From the NCBI GenBank assembly GCA_019745195.1, contig JAIETL010000010.1, forward strand, positions 39,470-103,469: 64,000 nt of DNA, written 5' to 3'. Below are positions 8,388 through 19,106 of this stretch, one piece after another (positions within the stretch are counted from its first letter, which is position 1; each line of letters begins with the position of its first letter). The notes under the pieces were generated by a model. It saw only the letters and a list, made by a program, of their open reading frames with translations. It was not told the origin of the DNA and made no database searches. Source of the stretch: Beijerinckiaceae bacterium. Lineage in GTDB: Bacteria > Pseudomonadota > Alphaproteobacteria > Rhizobiales > Beijerinckiaceae. The position numbers and the translations under genes were made by a program.

Positions 8388-9353
8388 ATGCCGGCGCGAC
8401 GCACAGCCATCTCAGCCTTCAGGCGCGCGCTCGCCGCCATGGGACTGCTCGCGCTGCTGGCCGAGCCGGCCGCTGCGCTCTATCCCAAAAAGGGCGACAG
8501 CGAACCCCATGCCGGAGTGCGCAATGCACGCCGCATGACGATCCAGGGCATCGACGTGTCGCGATGGCAGGCGCAGATCGACTGGAGCAAGGTCAAGGAC
8601 GCCGGCACGCGCTTCGCCTTCATCAAGGCGACGGAAGGCGGCGACCATCTCGACCCGAATTTCCGCCGCAACTGGGCCGAGGCCAGGAAGGCCGGCGTGC
8701 CGCGCGGGGCCTACCACTTCGTCTACTGGTGCAGGCCGGCCAAGGATCAGGTCCGCTGGTTCAAGAAGAACATCCCCCGTGATCCCGACGCGCTGCCGCC
8801 GGTGCTCGATGTCGAGTGGAACGGCGAATCGGCCAAATGCGGCAAGAAGATTCCGCGGGACAAGGCGCTGGCGAAAATCCGCGAGATGCTGCGCGGGCTG
8901 CAGGAGCACACCGGCAAGAAGCCGATCATCTACACCGACATCACCTTCCATGAGGATGTGCTGGAAGGCGAGTTCAACGACCACCCCTACTGGCTGCGCT
9001 CGACGGCGGCCCCGCTCAAGCATCGCTACGAGCGCGAGAAATGGGAGTTCTGGCAGTTCACGACCACGGGCAAAGTCCCGGGCATCACCGGGGACGTCGA
9101 TCGGAACGCCTTCTACGGCACGGAAGCGGAATTCGCCGGCTGGCGCGAGGGCCGCTTTGACATCGGCGCGCGCAAATGGCGCGGCGGCGAACCAAAGGTC
9201 GCAGGACCGAAGCCGCCCGCCACTTCGGCCGGCTCATTCGCCCCCAAGGCCGCCGGCGGCACGCCGCTCAGGATGGCCCCGCCCGCGAAGGTGCCGCAGC
9301 GCACCGTCGCCAACCGCGATGTCGAGACGACGGGGTCGATCGTGGCCGACTGA
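8388..9353 (+). CDS. GH25 muramidase-type secreted protein (paralogue 2)
   Basis: The 321-residue product has a Sec signal peptide (hydrophobic core AAMGLLALLAEPAAA, cleavage near AAA-LYP) instead of the lipobox of its paralogue at 6594. The GH25 domain is very similar along its whole length: QGIDVSRWQAQIDW, FAFIKATEGG, GAYHFVYWC, PPVLDVEWNG, KKPIIYTDITFHEDV and WEFWQFTTTG. The catalytic acidic residues are retained. The C-terminal 55 residues are Pro/Ala/Lys-rich. A GGGAGG ribosome-binding site precedes the ATG. The predicted role is peptidoglycan cleavage in the periplasm, with soluble rather than lipid-anchored localisation. Confidence 0.9.
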   Translation: MPARRTAISAFRRALAAMGLLALLAEPAAALYPKKGDSEPHAGVRNARRMTIQGIDVSRWQAQIDWSKVKDAGTRFAFIKATEGGDHLDPNFRRNWAEARKAGVPRGAYHFVYWCRPAKDQVRWFKKNIPRDPDALPPVLDVEWNGESAKCGKKIPRDKALAKIREMLRGLQEHTGKKPIIYTDITFHEDVLEGEFNDHPYWLRSTAAPLKHRYEREKWEFWQFTTTGKVPGITGDVDRNAFYGTEAEFAGWREGRFDIGARKWRGGEPKVAGPKPPATSAGSFAPKAAGGTPLRMAPPAKVPQRTVANRDVETTGSIVAD

Positions 9354-9386
9354 GCGGGATCGGTCGAGCCGCTCTCGGTCCGAATA

Positions 9387-10007
9387 TCACCCAGGAAAGA
9401 TGTCGCGCGGCAATCGCTCGGGATCGTAGGCGCCGGGTTTGGCCTTCCGGATCGACTGCACGATCCACGCGCCGAACATGACGATTCCGGCCAGCGCGCC
9501 GACGACCTCCAGCCCGGACGCGCCTCGCGACAGGGCGGTCGACAGGATGAACAGTCCCACGCCACCGAAAGCCGCCAGGAAGAGCACGAACGCGCCAATC
9601 ATGACCTGGTGGCGGCCATCCGACACGCCGCGCAGGAAGCGGATGCGGCCGCGCTCGGCCGACGGGATGCGCCGATGCAGATCCTCCGCGAAGGCGATAA
9701 AGCCGACGTCTCGGGCCGGGTCGTTCGTTCCCCAGGGCGAGGTCGAATAGATGCTGAGCGGCCGGCCGCGCCGGAACCTCAGCTCCATCATCGATTCCCA
9801 CGGCGCGTTCTTGCCGCCATGCACGGCCTGGATGCGGATGCTATCGAACTCCTCGAAGGAGCGAAGGCCGCCATCTCCGTCCAGATCATAGGCGATGCCG
9901 TCGTCGCTGACTGTGACAGCGACCTCGGCATGCTTCAGCCGAAAGCCCTCGGAGCGGACGCAGAGATCGTAGGATCGCGATGCGACGGGTTCGGGCGCGG
10001 CGGTCAT
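9387..10007 (-). CDS. Uncharacterised two-helix membrane protein
   Basis: The 206-residue product has a beta-rich N-terminal 110 residues (DLCVRSEGFRLKHAEVAVTV, ESMMELRFRRGRPLSIYS). Two transmembrane helices follow (about 130-150 IGAFVLFLAAFGGVGLFIL and 160-180 VGALAGIVMFGAWIVQSI), then a short basic tail. The layout resembles membrane proteins with a PH-like N-domain, but I do not recognise the family. It lies convergent with the GH25 gene and about 40 bp from the end of the drug-exporter gene. Confidence 0.7.
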   Translation of the reverse strand: MTAAPEPVASRSYDLCVRSEGFRLKHAEVAVTVSDDGIAYDLDGDGGLRSFEEFDSIRIQAVHGGKNAPWESMMELRFRRGRPLSIYSTSPWGTNDPARDVGFIAFAEDLHRRIPSAERGRIRFLRGVSDGRHQVMIGAFVLFLAAFGGVGLFILSTALSRGASGLEVVGALAGIVMFGAWIVQSIRKAKPGAYDPERLPRDIFPG

Positions 10008-10046
10008 GACGTATGGTGAGCCCGCTCCGCCCGGGACGCAACCTTG

Positions 10047-11591
10047 TCACTCCAGCGGCTTCTGGTCCGCGATCGCCGCCGCCGTCTCCTTGCGGGCGCT
10101 GAACGGCCGGTGGCCCGAGACCTCCGCGCCGGCATCGGGCGCGAGCCGCGCCATCCAGATCACCGACGAGGCCGAGATCAATCCGACGAGGACGAAGGCC
10201 GGCCAGAAATCGCCCGCGCCCAGCGCCTTGCCGCCGTTGAACAGGTTGGCGCTTTCCAGCGCGAAGGCCCCGATGGTGACGCCGAGGCTCAGCGACAATT
10301 GCTGCGCCACGCTGGAGAGCGAGGTCGCACCAGACATCTCCTTGTTGCTGACGTCGGCATAGCTGAGCGCGTTGATGCCGGTGAATTGCAGCGAACGGAA
10401 GCAGCCGCCGACAAGCAAGACGGCCAGCATCAGCCAATGCGGCGTCGTTGGCGTGAACAGGCCCGACGCCGCGAGAAACGCCGCGCCGATCACCGCGTTG
10501 ACGGTCAGCACGCGCCGGAAGCCGCCATAGGACAGGATGCGCTTGGCCAGCGTCTTCATGATCAGCGCGCCGGCCGCCGAGGCGAATGTGATCAGGCCCG
10601 ATTGCAGCGCGTCGAGCCCGAAGCCGAGCTGCAGCATCAGCGGCAGCAGGAACGGAATCGCGCCGATGCCGGTCCGGAAGACGGAGCCGCCGATGACGCC
10701 GATGCGATAGGTCGGGATGCGCAGCAGCGCAAGGTTCAGCACAGGATGGGCGACCCGGCGCGAATGCAGCCAGTACGCGTAGAGCGCCGCGATCCCGGCC
10801 GCGACCATGCCGTAGGACGCCGCTTCCGGCACGAGATGACGCCCGCCGGTGGCGAGCCCGAGCATCAGGGCCGCGAACCCGAAGGAGGAAAGCAGGAAGC
10901 CGCGTATGTCGAGCGGCGCGACGTCCTCCTCGCGGACATCCTCGAAGAACAGGCTCGCCAGCACGAGGCCGACGATACCAATCGGAATGTTGATGAAGAA
11001 AATCCAGCGCCAGTCGAAATAGGTCGTGATGAAGCCTCCAAGCGGCGGGCCGACCACGGGCCCGACCAGCGCAGGCACCGTCAGATAGGCCAGCGCCGAG
11101 ACGAGCTGCGATTTCTCGACGCTGCGCAGGATCACGAGCCGGCCGACCGGCACCATCATCGCCCCGCCCATGCCCTGCACGAAGCGCGCGCCGACGAAGG
11201 CCCCGAGCGAATTCGACAGCGCGCAGAGCACCGAGCCGAACATGAAGACGCAGAGCGCGGCCCGGAAGATGGTGCGCGCGCCATAACGGTCGGCCATCCA
11301 GCCCGAGATCGGGATGAAGACGGCGAGGCTGACGAGATAGGAGGTCAGCGCCAGCTTCAGCGCGATCGGGTCCTCGCCCAGCGACTGCGCGATCACAGGC
11401 AGCGCGGTCGCGATCACGGTCGAGTCGGTGTTCTCCATGAACAGCGCGCAGGCGACGATCAGGGGCAGGAGTTTGGCGCGCTGCAAGACAGGGAACTTTC
11501 GAAACGACGTGCTGGCAGGCTTAGCGAGCCGAAAACGCGCTGGCGAGCCCCGCCCACGCACGACGACCAGCACCAAGAATGTCCAACGCAT
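10047..11591 (-). CDS. DHA2-type MFS drug transporter (EmrB/QacA family)
   Basis: The product has about 14 hydrophobic segments and DHA2 landmarks: ACALFMENTDSTVIATALP in helix 1, the motif-A region GWMADRYGARTIF, a motif-C-like stretch VPALVGPVVGPPLGGFI and DWRWIFFINIPIG. Members export drugs or dyes against protons. The frame is open to 11663. The ATG at 11591 is given, but it adds a non-conserved 40-residue leader, so the true start may be a downstream TTG or GTG near the first helix. There is no HlyD-type partner, so export probably stops at the periplasm. The substrate is unknown. Confidence 0.88.
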   Translation of the reverse strand: MRWTFLVLVVVRGRGSPARFRLAKPASTSFRKFPVLQRAKLLPLIVACALFMENTDSTVIATALPVIAQSLGEDPIALKLALTSYLVSLAVFIPISGWMADRYGARTIFRAALCVFMFGSVLCALSNSLGAFVGARFVQGMGGAMMVPVGRLVILRSVEKSQLVSALAYLTVPALVGPVVGPPLGGFITTYFDWRWIFFINIPIGIVGLVLASLFFEDVREEDVAPLDIRGFLLSSFGFAALMLGLATGGRHLVPEAASYGMVAAGIAALYAYWLHSRRVAHPVLNLALLRIPTYRIGVIGGSVFRTGIGAIPFLLPLMLQLGFGLDALQSGLITFASAAGALIMKTLAKRILSYGGFRRVLTVNAVIGAAFLAASGLFTPTTPHWLMLAVLLVGGCFRSLQFTGINALSYADVSNKEMSGATSLSSVAQQLSLSLGVTIGAFALESANLFNGGKALGAGDFWPAFVLVGLISASSVIWMARLAPDAGAEVSGHRPFSARKETAAAIADQKPLE

Positions 11592-11760
11592 CAACAGGTC
11601 ATGCGATCCCGGCACGCCAGATAAAGAGCGGCACATCGGGCATGCAACCAGCGCAACGGCCATCGCGCCTCGCCCACCCTATCTGATGATCGACTCGGGA
11701 TGACCTTGGGCCTTCGACAACCGGCGGCTGGCGACGAGGTGCCGGCCAGGGAGGTGTTTC

Positions 11761-12096
11761 ATGATCGGAATTTGCATTAAAGGCGCGCGTCTTCGCGGCC
11801 CTGTGTTCGCGGCGCTGTTCGGGCTGGTGTTGGCGTCGAGCGGCCTGCTCTCCGGCACGTCGGCGCTCGCACAGGAGCCGAGGCAGAGCTGGGAGATCGG
11901 CTGCGCCATGCGCAACGTCACGCCCGGTCCCGGCGATTTGCTGCGCACGATGAACTGCGACCGTCAGAAAGGGTGCCAAGAGATGGCGAACGCCAAGGGC
12001 GCCATGATGATGGAGATGGGCTGCATCGGGGTGATGCCGATCGGGCGCGGCCCTGCGCGCGACGCCGGCCGCCAGCAGCCGGCCCAGCAGCAGTGA
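11761..12096 (+). CDS. Small secreted cysteine-containing protein, unknown
   Basis: The 111-residue product begins with a clear Sec signal (VFAALFGLVLASSGLLSG, predicted cleavage ALA-QEP). The mature part has four cysteines (IGCAMRN, MNCDRQKGCQ, EMGCIGV) and a Gln-rich tail. The GGGAGG ribosome-binding site 6 nt before ATG supports translation. I recognise no family. The cysteine spacing suggests two disulphides in the periplasm. A GC-rich hairpin follows the stop. Confidence 0.65.
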   Translation: MIGICIKGARLRGPVFAALFGLVLASSGLLSGTSALAQEPRQSWEIGCAMRNVTPGPGDLLRTMNCDRQKGCQEMANAKGAMMMEMGCIGVMPIGRGPARDAGRQQPAQQQ

Positions 12097-12100
12097 AAAT

Positions 12101-12134
12101 GGCCTCCCGCGCCGGCCTCGGCCGGCGCGGGGCC
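12101..12134 (+). terminator. GC-rich hairpin after the small secreted protein gene
   Basis: A 12-bp perfect stem CCCGCGCCGGCC / GGCCGGCGCGGG with a 2-nt loop is extended by GGCC/GGCC across a bulge. It starts 4 nt after the stop codon. A run of six T occurs only about 15 nt downstream, so it may act as a terminator or as a 3'-end stabiliser. Confidence 0.55.
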
Positions 12135-12168
12135 TGCCGTGACACAGGTTTTTTGCGGCGCACTCTAG

Positions 12169-13755
<1,587 letters not shown>

Positions 13756-13762
13756 TGCATCG

Positions 13763-13840
13763 CCGTCTTTGCGAGCGCAGCGAAGCAATCCAGCGTCTCG
13801 CGCAAACCTCTGGGTTGCTTCGCTGCGCTCGCAATGACGG
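13763..13840. repeat. Dispersed palindromic element, family D
   Basis: A 78-bp inverted repeat. The left arm reads CGTCTTTGCGAGCGCAGCGA then AGCAATCCAG; the right arm is its near-perfect complement ending GCAATGACGG. It sits between guaB and the MAPEG gene and could act as a bidirectional terminator-like hairpin. Confidence 0.85.
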
Positions 13841-13876
13841 ATATGGCAGCGCCATTCCCTTCATGAGGCAACACCC

Positions 13877-14287
13877 ATGACCATCAAGCTGATCTACCCG
13901 GCGCTCGCCCAGATCCTGTGGACCTTCGTCGTGCTGGTCATCATGTTCCTGCGCCGGCGCAAGGCGCTGGTCGGCAAGGAGGTCCGGATGGCCGACGTTG
14001 CGGTCTCGACGGACGCTTATCCCGACCGCGCCAGGCTGGCGGCGGCGAATTTCACCAACCAGTTCGAGACGCCCGTCCTGTTCTTCGCGCTGATCATGCT
14101 GGCGATGGAGGTTGGCGCGACCGGCTACATCATGACGGCGCTGGCCTGGGCCTTCGTCGCCACCCGCGTCGCCCATACGCTGATCCACACCGGCTCGAAC
14201 CGGCTGCAGACCCGCGCGCTGGTCTTCGCGGCCGGTCTCGTCTGCCTGTTCCTGATGTGGGTCGGCGTCGTCGCGACAGTTATCTAG
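13877..14287 (+). CDS. MAPEG-family membrane protein
   Basis: The 136-residue protein has four hydrophobic helices and a MAPEG pattern: YPALAQILWTFVVLVIMFL, RARLAAANFTNQFETPVLFF (the R-x-x-x-N-x-x-E-like cytosolic motif) and FVATRVAHTLIHTGSN. Bacterial MAPEG proteins resemble glutathione-linked membrane enzymes, but most are uncharacterised. GAGG precedes the ATG at suitable distance. It lies 211 bp before the RND operon and is probably separately transcribed. Confidence 0.82.
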   Translation: MTIKLIYPALAQILWTFVVLVIMFLRRRKALVGKEVRMADVAVSTDAYPDRARLAAANFTNQFETPVLFFALIMLAMEVGATGYIMTALAWAFVATRVAHTLIHTGSNRLQTRALVFAAGLVCLFLMWVGVVATVI

Positions 14288-14423
14288 CTCTTCGCTTCGG
14301 GCGCGAACTTCCCCTGCGCCAAGCCCTAGAGGAAACCTGTCACATCCGCGCGACATCGCCGGATAAACCGTGTTTAGCGCTTGCGCGCAAAAACGCGTCT
14401 CGGCATGCTAAATGCTAGAGGGC

Positions 14424-14449
14424 GGAACGGTTTGGGGGACAACCGTTCC
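14424..14449. promoter_or_regulatory. Palindromic candidate operator upstream of RND operon
   Basis: A perfect inverted repeat of 9-nt arms GGAACGGTT and AACCGTTCC separated by 8 nt, 50 bp before the adaptor start codon. Size and symmetry suit a TetR/MarR-type repressor of an efflux operon. No regulator gene is adjacent. Confidence 0.45.
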
Positions 14450-14498
14450 ATTTGGTACAGACGAGCCAGGTCCCCCCTCTGGCGCAAGGCTTTTCGGC

Positions 14499-15767
14499 AT
14501 GGCGGTTCTGACGTTCGGACGTGTTTTCGTCCTGGCAGCGGTCGGCGTCGTCGCCACCGGCGCGGGGCTTCATTATACGGGCCGCCCCGTCCCTGCTCCG
14601 CTCGACAAGATTCCCTACGGCAAGGTTATTCCGCCCTACACCGTCGCTGAGGCAAAGCCGGCCACCGGAGCGGGCGGCCCGCGCAGCGCGGCCCCGCAGC
14701 GACCGCCCGCCACGATCGTCACCGCGGTCGCCGAGCGCCGACCGATGCCGGTCAGGCTGGAGGCGATCGGCACCGCGCAGACGATCTCGGCCGTCACCGT
14801 GCGCACCAGGGTCGAAAGCCAGATCATGGAGGTCGGCTTCAAGGATGGCGACGTCGTCAAGAAGGGCGATCTGCTGTTCAGGCTGGACTCACGCCAGCTC
14901 GAGGCGAGCCTGCGTCAGGCCGAGGCGAACGTCGCGCGCGACCGCGCCTCGCTGGTCTCGGCGGAGGCCGATCTGCGCCGCGCCGAGGAACTGGCCAGGC
15001 GCGAATTCGCCACCGACCAGCGTCTGGAGACGGCGCGCGCCACCGCCGCGACGCTGCGCGCCTCGATCCGTGGCGGCGAGGCCGCGGTCGACGGCCTGAA
15101 GGTTCAGTTGACCTATTACACGATCACGGCCCCGGTCTCGGGCCGGATCGGCGTCGCGGCCCTCAAGGAAGGCAACATCGCCAAGACCGGCGACAATTCC
15201 GGTGCGCTGGCGACCATCAACCAGATCGACCCGATCTATGTCTCATTCGCCCTGCCGCAGCGCCATCTGCCTGAGATCAAGGCGGCGATGACGGCCGGAA
15301 CGGCCACCGTGCGCGCCACCCAGCAGGGCGTCACGGAAGCCGCCGAAGGCAAGATCGCCGTCATCGACAATCTGGTCGACGCCACGACCGGCACCATCCA
15401 GATGCGCGCGATCTTCGACAACGCCGGTGAGACGCTCTGGCCTGGCGCACTCTGCCAGGTGCGGATCACGCTGCGGGTCGAGCCCGACGCCATGACCGTT
15501 CCGCGCGAGGCCGTCCAGAACGGCCAGAGCGGCGCCTTCGTCTTCGTCATCGAGGATGGCATCGCCCGCACGCGGCCTGTCGTGGTCGATCGCAGCATCG
15601 ACGGTCGTGTCGTGCTGGCCTCGGGCCTCAAGGGAGGCGAGGCGGTCGTGGTCGACGGCGCGCTGCTCCTGACCGACGGCGCCCGCACGGTCGAGCGCAA
15701 TCGCGGCGGCGGCGCAGGCGGCAGGCCGCCCGGCAACCTGACCTCGCAGCGGGGGAGTTCGACCTGA
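14499..15767 (+). CDS. RND efflux periplasmic adaptor (membrane fusion protein)
   Basis: The 422-residue adaptor has an N-terminal membrane segment (TFGRVFVLAAVGVVATGAG). The order of domains is typical: a barrel-sandwich half (VKKGDLLFRLDSRQLEASLR), an alpha-hairpin (about residues 155-200), the second lipoyl half (YYTITAPVSGRIGVAALKEG) and a beta-barrel (INQIDPIYVSFALPQRHLPE). Adaptors of the MdtA/MexA family link an RND pump to an outer-membrane channel. The ATG at 14499 puts the hydrophobic anchor at the N-terminus; upstream in-frame codons from 14412 would overlap the palindrome. The stop overlaps the pump start by 1 nt (TGATG), so the two are translationally coupled. Confidence 0.92.
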   Translation: MAVLTFGRVFVLAAVGVVATGAGLHYTGRPVPAPLDKIPYGKVIPPYTVAEAKPATGAGGPRSAAPQRPPATIVTAVAERRPMPVRLEAIGTAQTISAVTVRTRVESQIMEVGFKDGDVVKKGDLLFRLDSRQLEASLRQAEANVARDRASLVSAEADLRRAEELARREFATDQRLETARATAATLRASIRGGEAAVDGLKVQLTYYTITAPVSGRIGVAALKEGNIAKTGDNSGALATINQIDPIYVSFALPQRHLPEIKAAMTAGTATVRATQQGVTEAAEGKIAVIDNLVDATTGTIQMRAIFDNAGETLWPGALCQVRITLRVEPDAMTVPREAVQNGQSGAFVFVIEDGIARTRPVVVDRSIDGRVVLASGLKGGEAVVVDGALLLTDGARTVERNRGGGAGGRPPGNLTSQRGSST

Positions 15768-18700
15768 TGAGCCTGCCCGAAATCTGCATCCGCCGCCCGG
15801 TCATGACCACGCTGATCATGGCCACCTTCCTGATCTTCGGACTGTTCGCCTTCAAGCAACTGCCCGTGGCGGCGCTGCCGCGTGTCGATTTCCCGACCAT
15901 CAATGTCAGCGCCCGCCTGCCGGGCGCGAGCCCCGAGACCATGGCCTCCTCGGTCGCGGCCCCGCTGGAGCGTGAATTCGCCTCGATCTCGGGCATCACC
16001 TCGATGTCCTCGGTCTCGCAGCAGGGCTCGACCTCGATCACGCTGCAGTTCGACCTGAACCGCAATATCGACGGGGCGGCGCTCGACGTGCAGGCGGCGT
16101 TGAGCGCGACCGCGCGGCGGCTGCCGCCGGAACTGCCCTCCCCGCCCAGCTTCAGGAAGGTCAACCCGGCCGATACGCCGATCCTGTTCATGGTGCTGAC
16201 CTCGGCCACCAAGCCGCTCTACGAGGTCCACGAGTTCGGCGAGAACATCCTTCAGCAGCAGATCTCGCAGCTCAACGGCGTCGCCCAGGTCAACATCTTC
16301 GGCGCGCAGAAATATGCCGTCCGCATCAAGATCAATCCGGATGCTGTCTCCTCGCGCGGCCTCGCTCTGCAGGACGTCCGCAACGCCGTCGCCGCCGCCA
16401 ACTCCAACGCACCCGTCGGCTCGCTGAACGGCGAGAACCAGCGCCTGACGCTCGGCGCCACCGGCCAGCTCGAACGCGCATCGGAATACGGTAACCTGAT
16501 CGTCGCGCAGAAGAACGGCGTGCCGATCCGGCTCGAGGATCTCGCCACCGTCTACGACTCGGTCGAAAACGACCAGACCGCAAGCTGGTTCAACGGGCAG
16601 CGCTCGATCATCCTGGCGGTCTACCGCCAGTCCGACGCCAACACGGTCGAAGTCGTCGACAGCATCAGGAACCGCATCGACGCCTATCGCGCGCAGCTTC
16701 CCGCCGCGATCGACCTGCACATCCTCAACGACCGTTCGATCCCGATCCGCGAGGCGGTCGAGGATGTCGAGTTCTCGCTCGTGCTGGCGATCGTGCTCGT
16801 CATCATGGTGATCTTCCTGTTCCTGAAGAACCTCGCCGCCACCGTGATACCGGCGCTGGCGCTGCCGATCTCGCTGATCGGCACATTTGCCGCGATGTAC
16901 GCGCTGGGCTATTCGCTCGACAACATTTCACTTCTGGCGCTGACGCTTGCGGTCGGTTTCGTCGTCGACGACGCCATCGTCATGCTGGAGAACATCGTCC
17001 GGCACATCGAGATGGGCAAGAAGCCGTTCCAGGCCGCGCTCGACGGTTCGCGGGAAATCGGCTTCACCATCATCTCGATCACCATCTCGCTGGTCGCCGT
17101 CTTCATCCCGGTCTTCTTCATGGGCGGCGTCGTCGGCAAGGTCTTCGTCACCTTCGCCGGCACGATCTCGGCGGCGATCATCGTCTCTGGCTTCGTCTCG
17201 CTGACGCTGACGCCGATGCTCTGCGCCCGCTTCCTCAAGGCGCATGACCACCACAGGAAGCCCAACATCGTCGAGCGCGTCTTCGAGGCCGGTTTCCAGG
17301 CGATGCTGACGGCCTATCGGGTCACGCTGGACTGGACGCTGAAAGCCCGCTTCCTGATGCTCCTGCTGACGCTGGGCACCGTCTGGTATTCGGCTCATCT
17401 CTACACGACCGTGCCCAAGGGCTTCTTCCCGATCGAGGACACCGGGCTTTTGCGCGGCTCGACCGAAGGCCCGCCCGACACCTCCTTCGAGGCGATGGCC
17501 TCGCGCCAGCAGCGCGTCGCCGAGATCGTGCGCGCCGACCCGGCGGTCGATTACCTGACCTCGAACATCGGCGGCTTCAACGCGGTCAACAACGGCTTCA
17601 TGTTCATCGCGTTGAAGCCGAAGGACCAGCGCGATAAGGCCGATGTCGTGATCGCGCGGCTCAGGCGCGCGACCTCGGAAGTGCCCGGCATGACGGCCGT
17701 GTTCCAGCAGGTCCAGAACATCAACCTCAACGCCGGCCGCGCCTCGCGCGCGCAATATCTCTACCAGTTGCAGGGGCCGGACCTGAACCAGCTCTTCTCC
17801 TATGCGCCGATCATGCAGCAGCGGCTCTCGCAGATCCCGCAACTGCGCGACGCCAATATCGACCTGCAACTGCGCAACCCGCAGCTTTCTATCGAGATCG
17901 ACCGCGAGCGGGCCGCCAGCCTGGGCATCTCGTCGGACCAGATCAGGCAGGCGCTCGGCAACGCCTTCGGCTCGCGCCAGATCGCGACGATCTTCACGCC
18001 GGCGACAGACTATCAGGTCATCATGGAGGCCGACCGGGCCTACCAGCAGGACCCCGCAGTGCTGTCGCGCCTGCTGCTCAAGGCCTCCAACGGGCTGAAC
18101 GTCCCGCTGGAATCGGTCGCCACCATCAAGCCCAGCGTCGGCCCGCTGGCCGTCAACCGCATCGCACAGCAGCCCGCCGTGACGATCTCGTTCAACACCG
18201 CGCCCGGCATTTCGCTGGGCGACGCCGTGAACGCGATCCGCGCCGCCGAGCGCGACGTCAACCTGCCGGCCACGATCAACAGCAGCTTCGCGGGCTCGGC
18301 CCAGCTCTTCCAGGACGCGCTGAAAGGCCAGGGTCTGCTGATCGTTGCCGCGATCCTAGTGATCTACATCATCCTCGGCATTCTCTACGAGAGCTTCATT
18401 CACCCGATCACGATCCTGTCCGGCTTGCCCTCGGCCGGTCTGGGCGCGCTGCTGGCGCTGCAGTACTACGGCATGGACCTGTCGGTGATCGCGATCATCG
18501 GCATCCTGATGCTGGTCGGCATCGTCAAGAAGAACGCCATCATGATGGTGGATTTCGCGATCGAGCGTCGCAAGATGGGCGACGACGCGCTCGCGGCCAT
18601 CCGCGAGGCGGCGCTCGTCCGCTTCCGGCCGATCATGATGACGAGTTTCGCCGCAGTGTTCGGCGTGCTGCCGATCGCGATCGGCCATGGCGCGGGCGCG

Positions 18701-18907
18701 GAACTGCGCCAGCCGCTCGGCATCGCCGTCGTCGGCGGGCTGCTCGTCTCGCAGCTCCTGACGCTCTACATCACCCCGGTGGTGTATTTCTATCTCGACA
18801 AGGTCGATAGCTGGCTTTCCGGCCGCAACCGGCGCGAGCCGATCGAGATCCTCGGCCCGGCCGCGCCCGTCGCGGTGCCGAGCGCGGTCCACAAGCCAGA
18901 TTTGTAG
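15767..18907 (+). CDS. RND multidrug efflux permease (HAE1-type)
   Basis: The 1046-residue pump has 12 transmembrane segments and two large periplasmic loops. Landmarks are ICIRRPVMTTLIMATFLIFG at the N-terminus, PRVDFPTINVSARLPGASPE, the helix-4 proton-relay stretch ALTLAVGFVVDDAIVMLENI with paired Asp, and IGILMLVGIVKKNAIMMVDF in the second half. Such pumps expel hydrophobic or amphipathic compounds via a TolC-like channel, which is not encoded here. Length is normal. A strong terminator follows, defining a two-gene operon with the adaptor. Confidence 0.95.
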   Translation: MSLPEICIRRPVMTTLIMATFLIFGLFAFKQLPVAALPRVDFPTINVSARLPGASPETMASSVAAPLEREFASISGITSMSSVSQQGSTSITLQFDLNRNIDGAALDVQAALSATARRLPPELPSPPSFRKVNPADTPILFMVLTSATKPLYEVHEFGENILQQQISQLNGVAQVNIFGAQKYAVRIKINPDAVSSRGLALQDVRNAVAAANSNAPVGSLNGENQRLTLGATGQLERASEYGNLIVAQKNGVPIRLEDLATVYDSVENDQTASWFNGQRSIILAVYRQSDANTVEVVDSIRNRIDAYRAQLPAAIDLHILNDRSIPIREAVEDVEFSLVLAIVLVIMVIFLFLKNLAATVIPALALPISLIGTFAAMYALGYSLDNISLLALTLAVGFVVDDAIVMLENIVRHIEMGKKPFQAALDGSREIGFTIISITISLVAVFIPVFFMGGVVGKVFVTFAGTISAAIIVSGFVSLTLTPMLCARFLKAHDHHRKPNIVERVFEAGFQAMLTAYRVTLDWTLKARFLMLLLTLGTVWYSAHLYTTVPKGFFPIEDTGLLRGSTEGPPDTSFEAMASRQQRVAEIVRADPAVDYLTSNIGGFNAVNNGFMFIALKPKDQRDKADVVIARLRRATSEVPGMTAVFQQVQNINLNAGRASRAQYLYQLQGPDLNQLFSYAPIMQQRLSQIPQLRDANIDLQLRNPQLSIEIDRERAASLGISSDQIRQALGNAFGSRQIATIFTPATDYQVIMEADRAYQQDPAVLSRLLLKASNGLNVPLESVATIKPSVGPLAVNRIAQQPAVTISFNTAPGISLGDAVNAIRAAERDVNLPATINSSFAGSAQLFQDALKGQGLLIVAAILVIYIILGILYESFIHPITILSGLPSAGLGALLALQYYGMDLSVIAIIGILMLVGIVKKNAIMMVDFAIERRKMGDDALAAIREAALVRFRPIMMTSFAAVFGVLPIAIGHGAGAELRQPLGIAVVGGLLVSQLLTLYITPVVYFYLDKVDSWLSGRNRREPIEILGPAAPVAVPSAVHKPDL

Positions 18908-18935
18908 TCGCCCGCACTCCGGCCCCCCCCCAATG

Positions 18936-18973
18936 AAAAGCCCGCCGCAACCGCCCGTTGCGGCGGGCTTTTT
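18936..18973 (+). terminator. Rho-independent terminator of RND operon
   Basis: A perfect stem AAAAGCCCGCCGCAA / TTGCGGCGGGCTTTT with a 7-nt loop ends in TTTTT. The A-rich left flank would also let it work on the opposite strand. Confidence 0.92.
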
Positions 18974-19106
18974 CGTCGCGTCGGCGCGTTAAGCATCCTT
19001 GTCATTGCGGCGGGATAGGCCGCATGCGGCGTTGTGCCTTAACGAAAAGTAAACTAGAAAAATCCGGCGGCGGACGAGTGGACAAGCGTGCAGTGGAGTT
19101 GACGCG

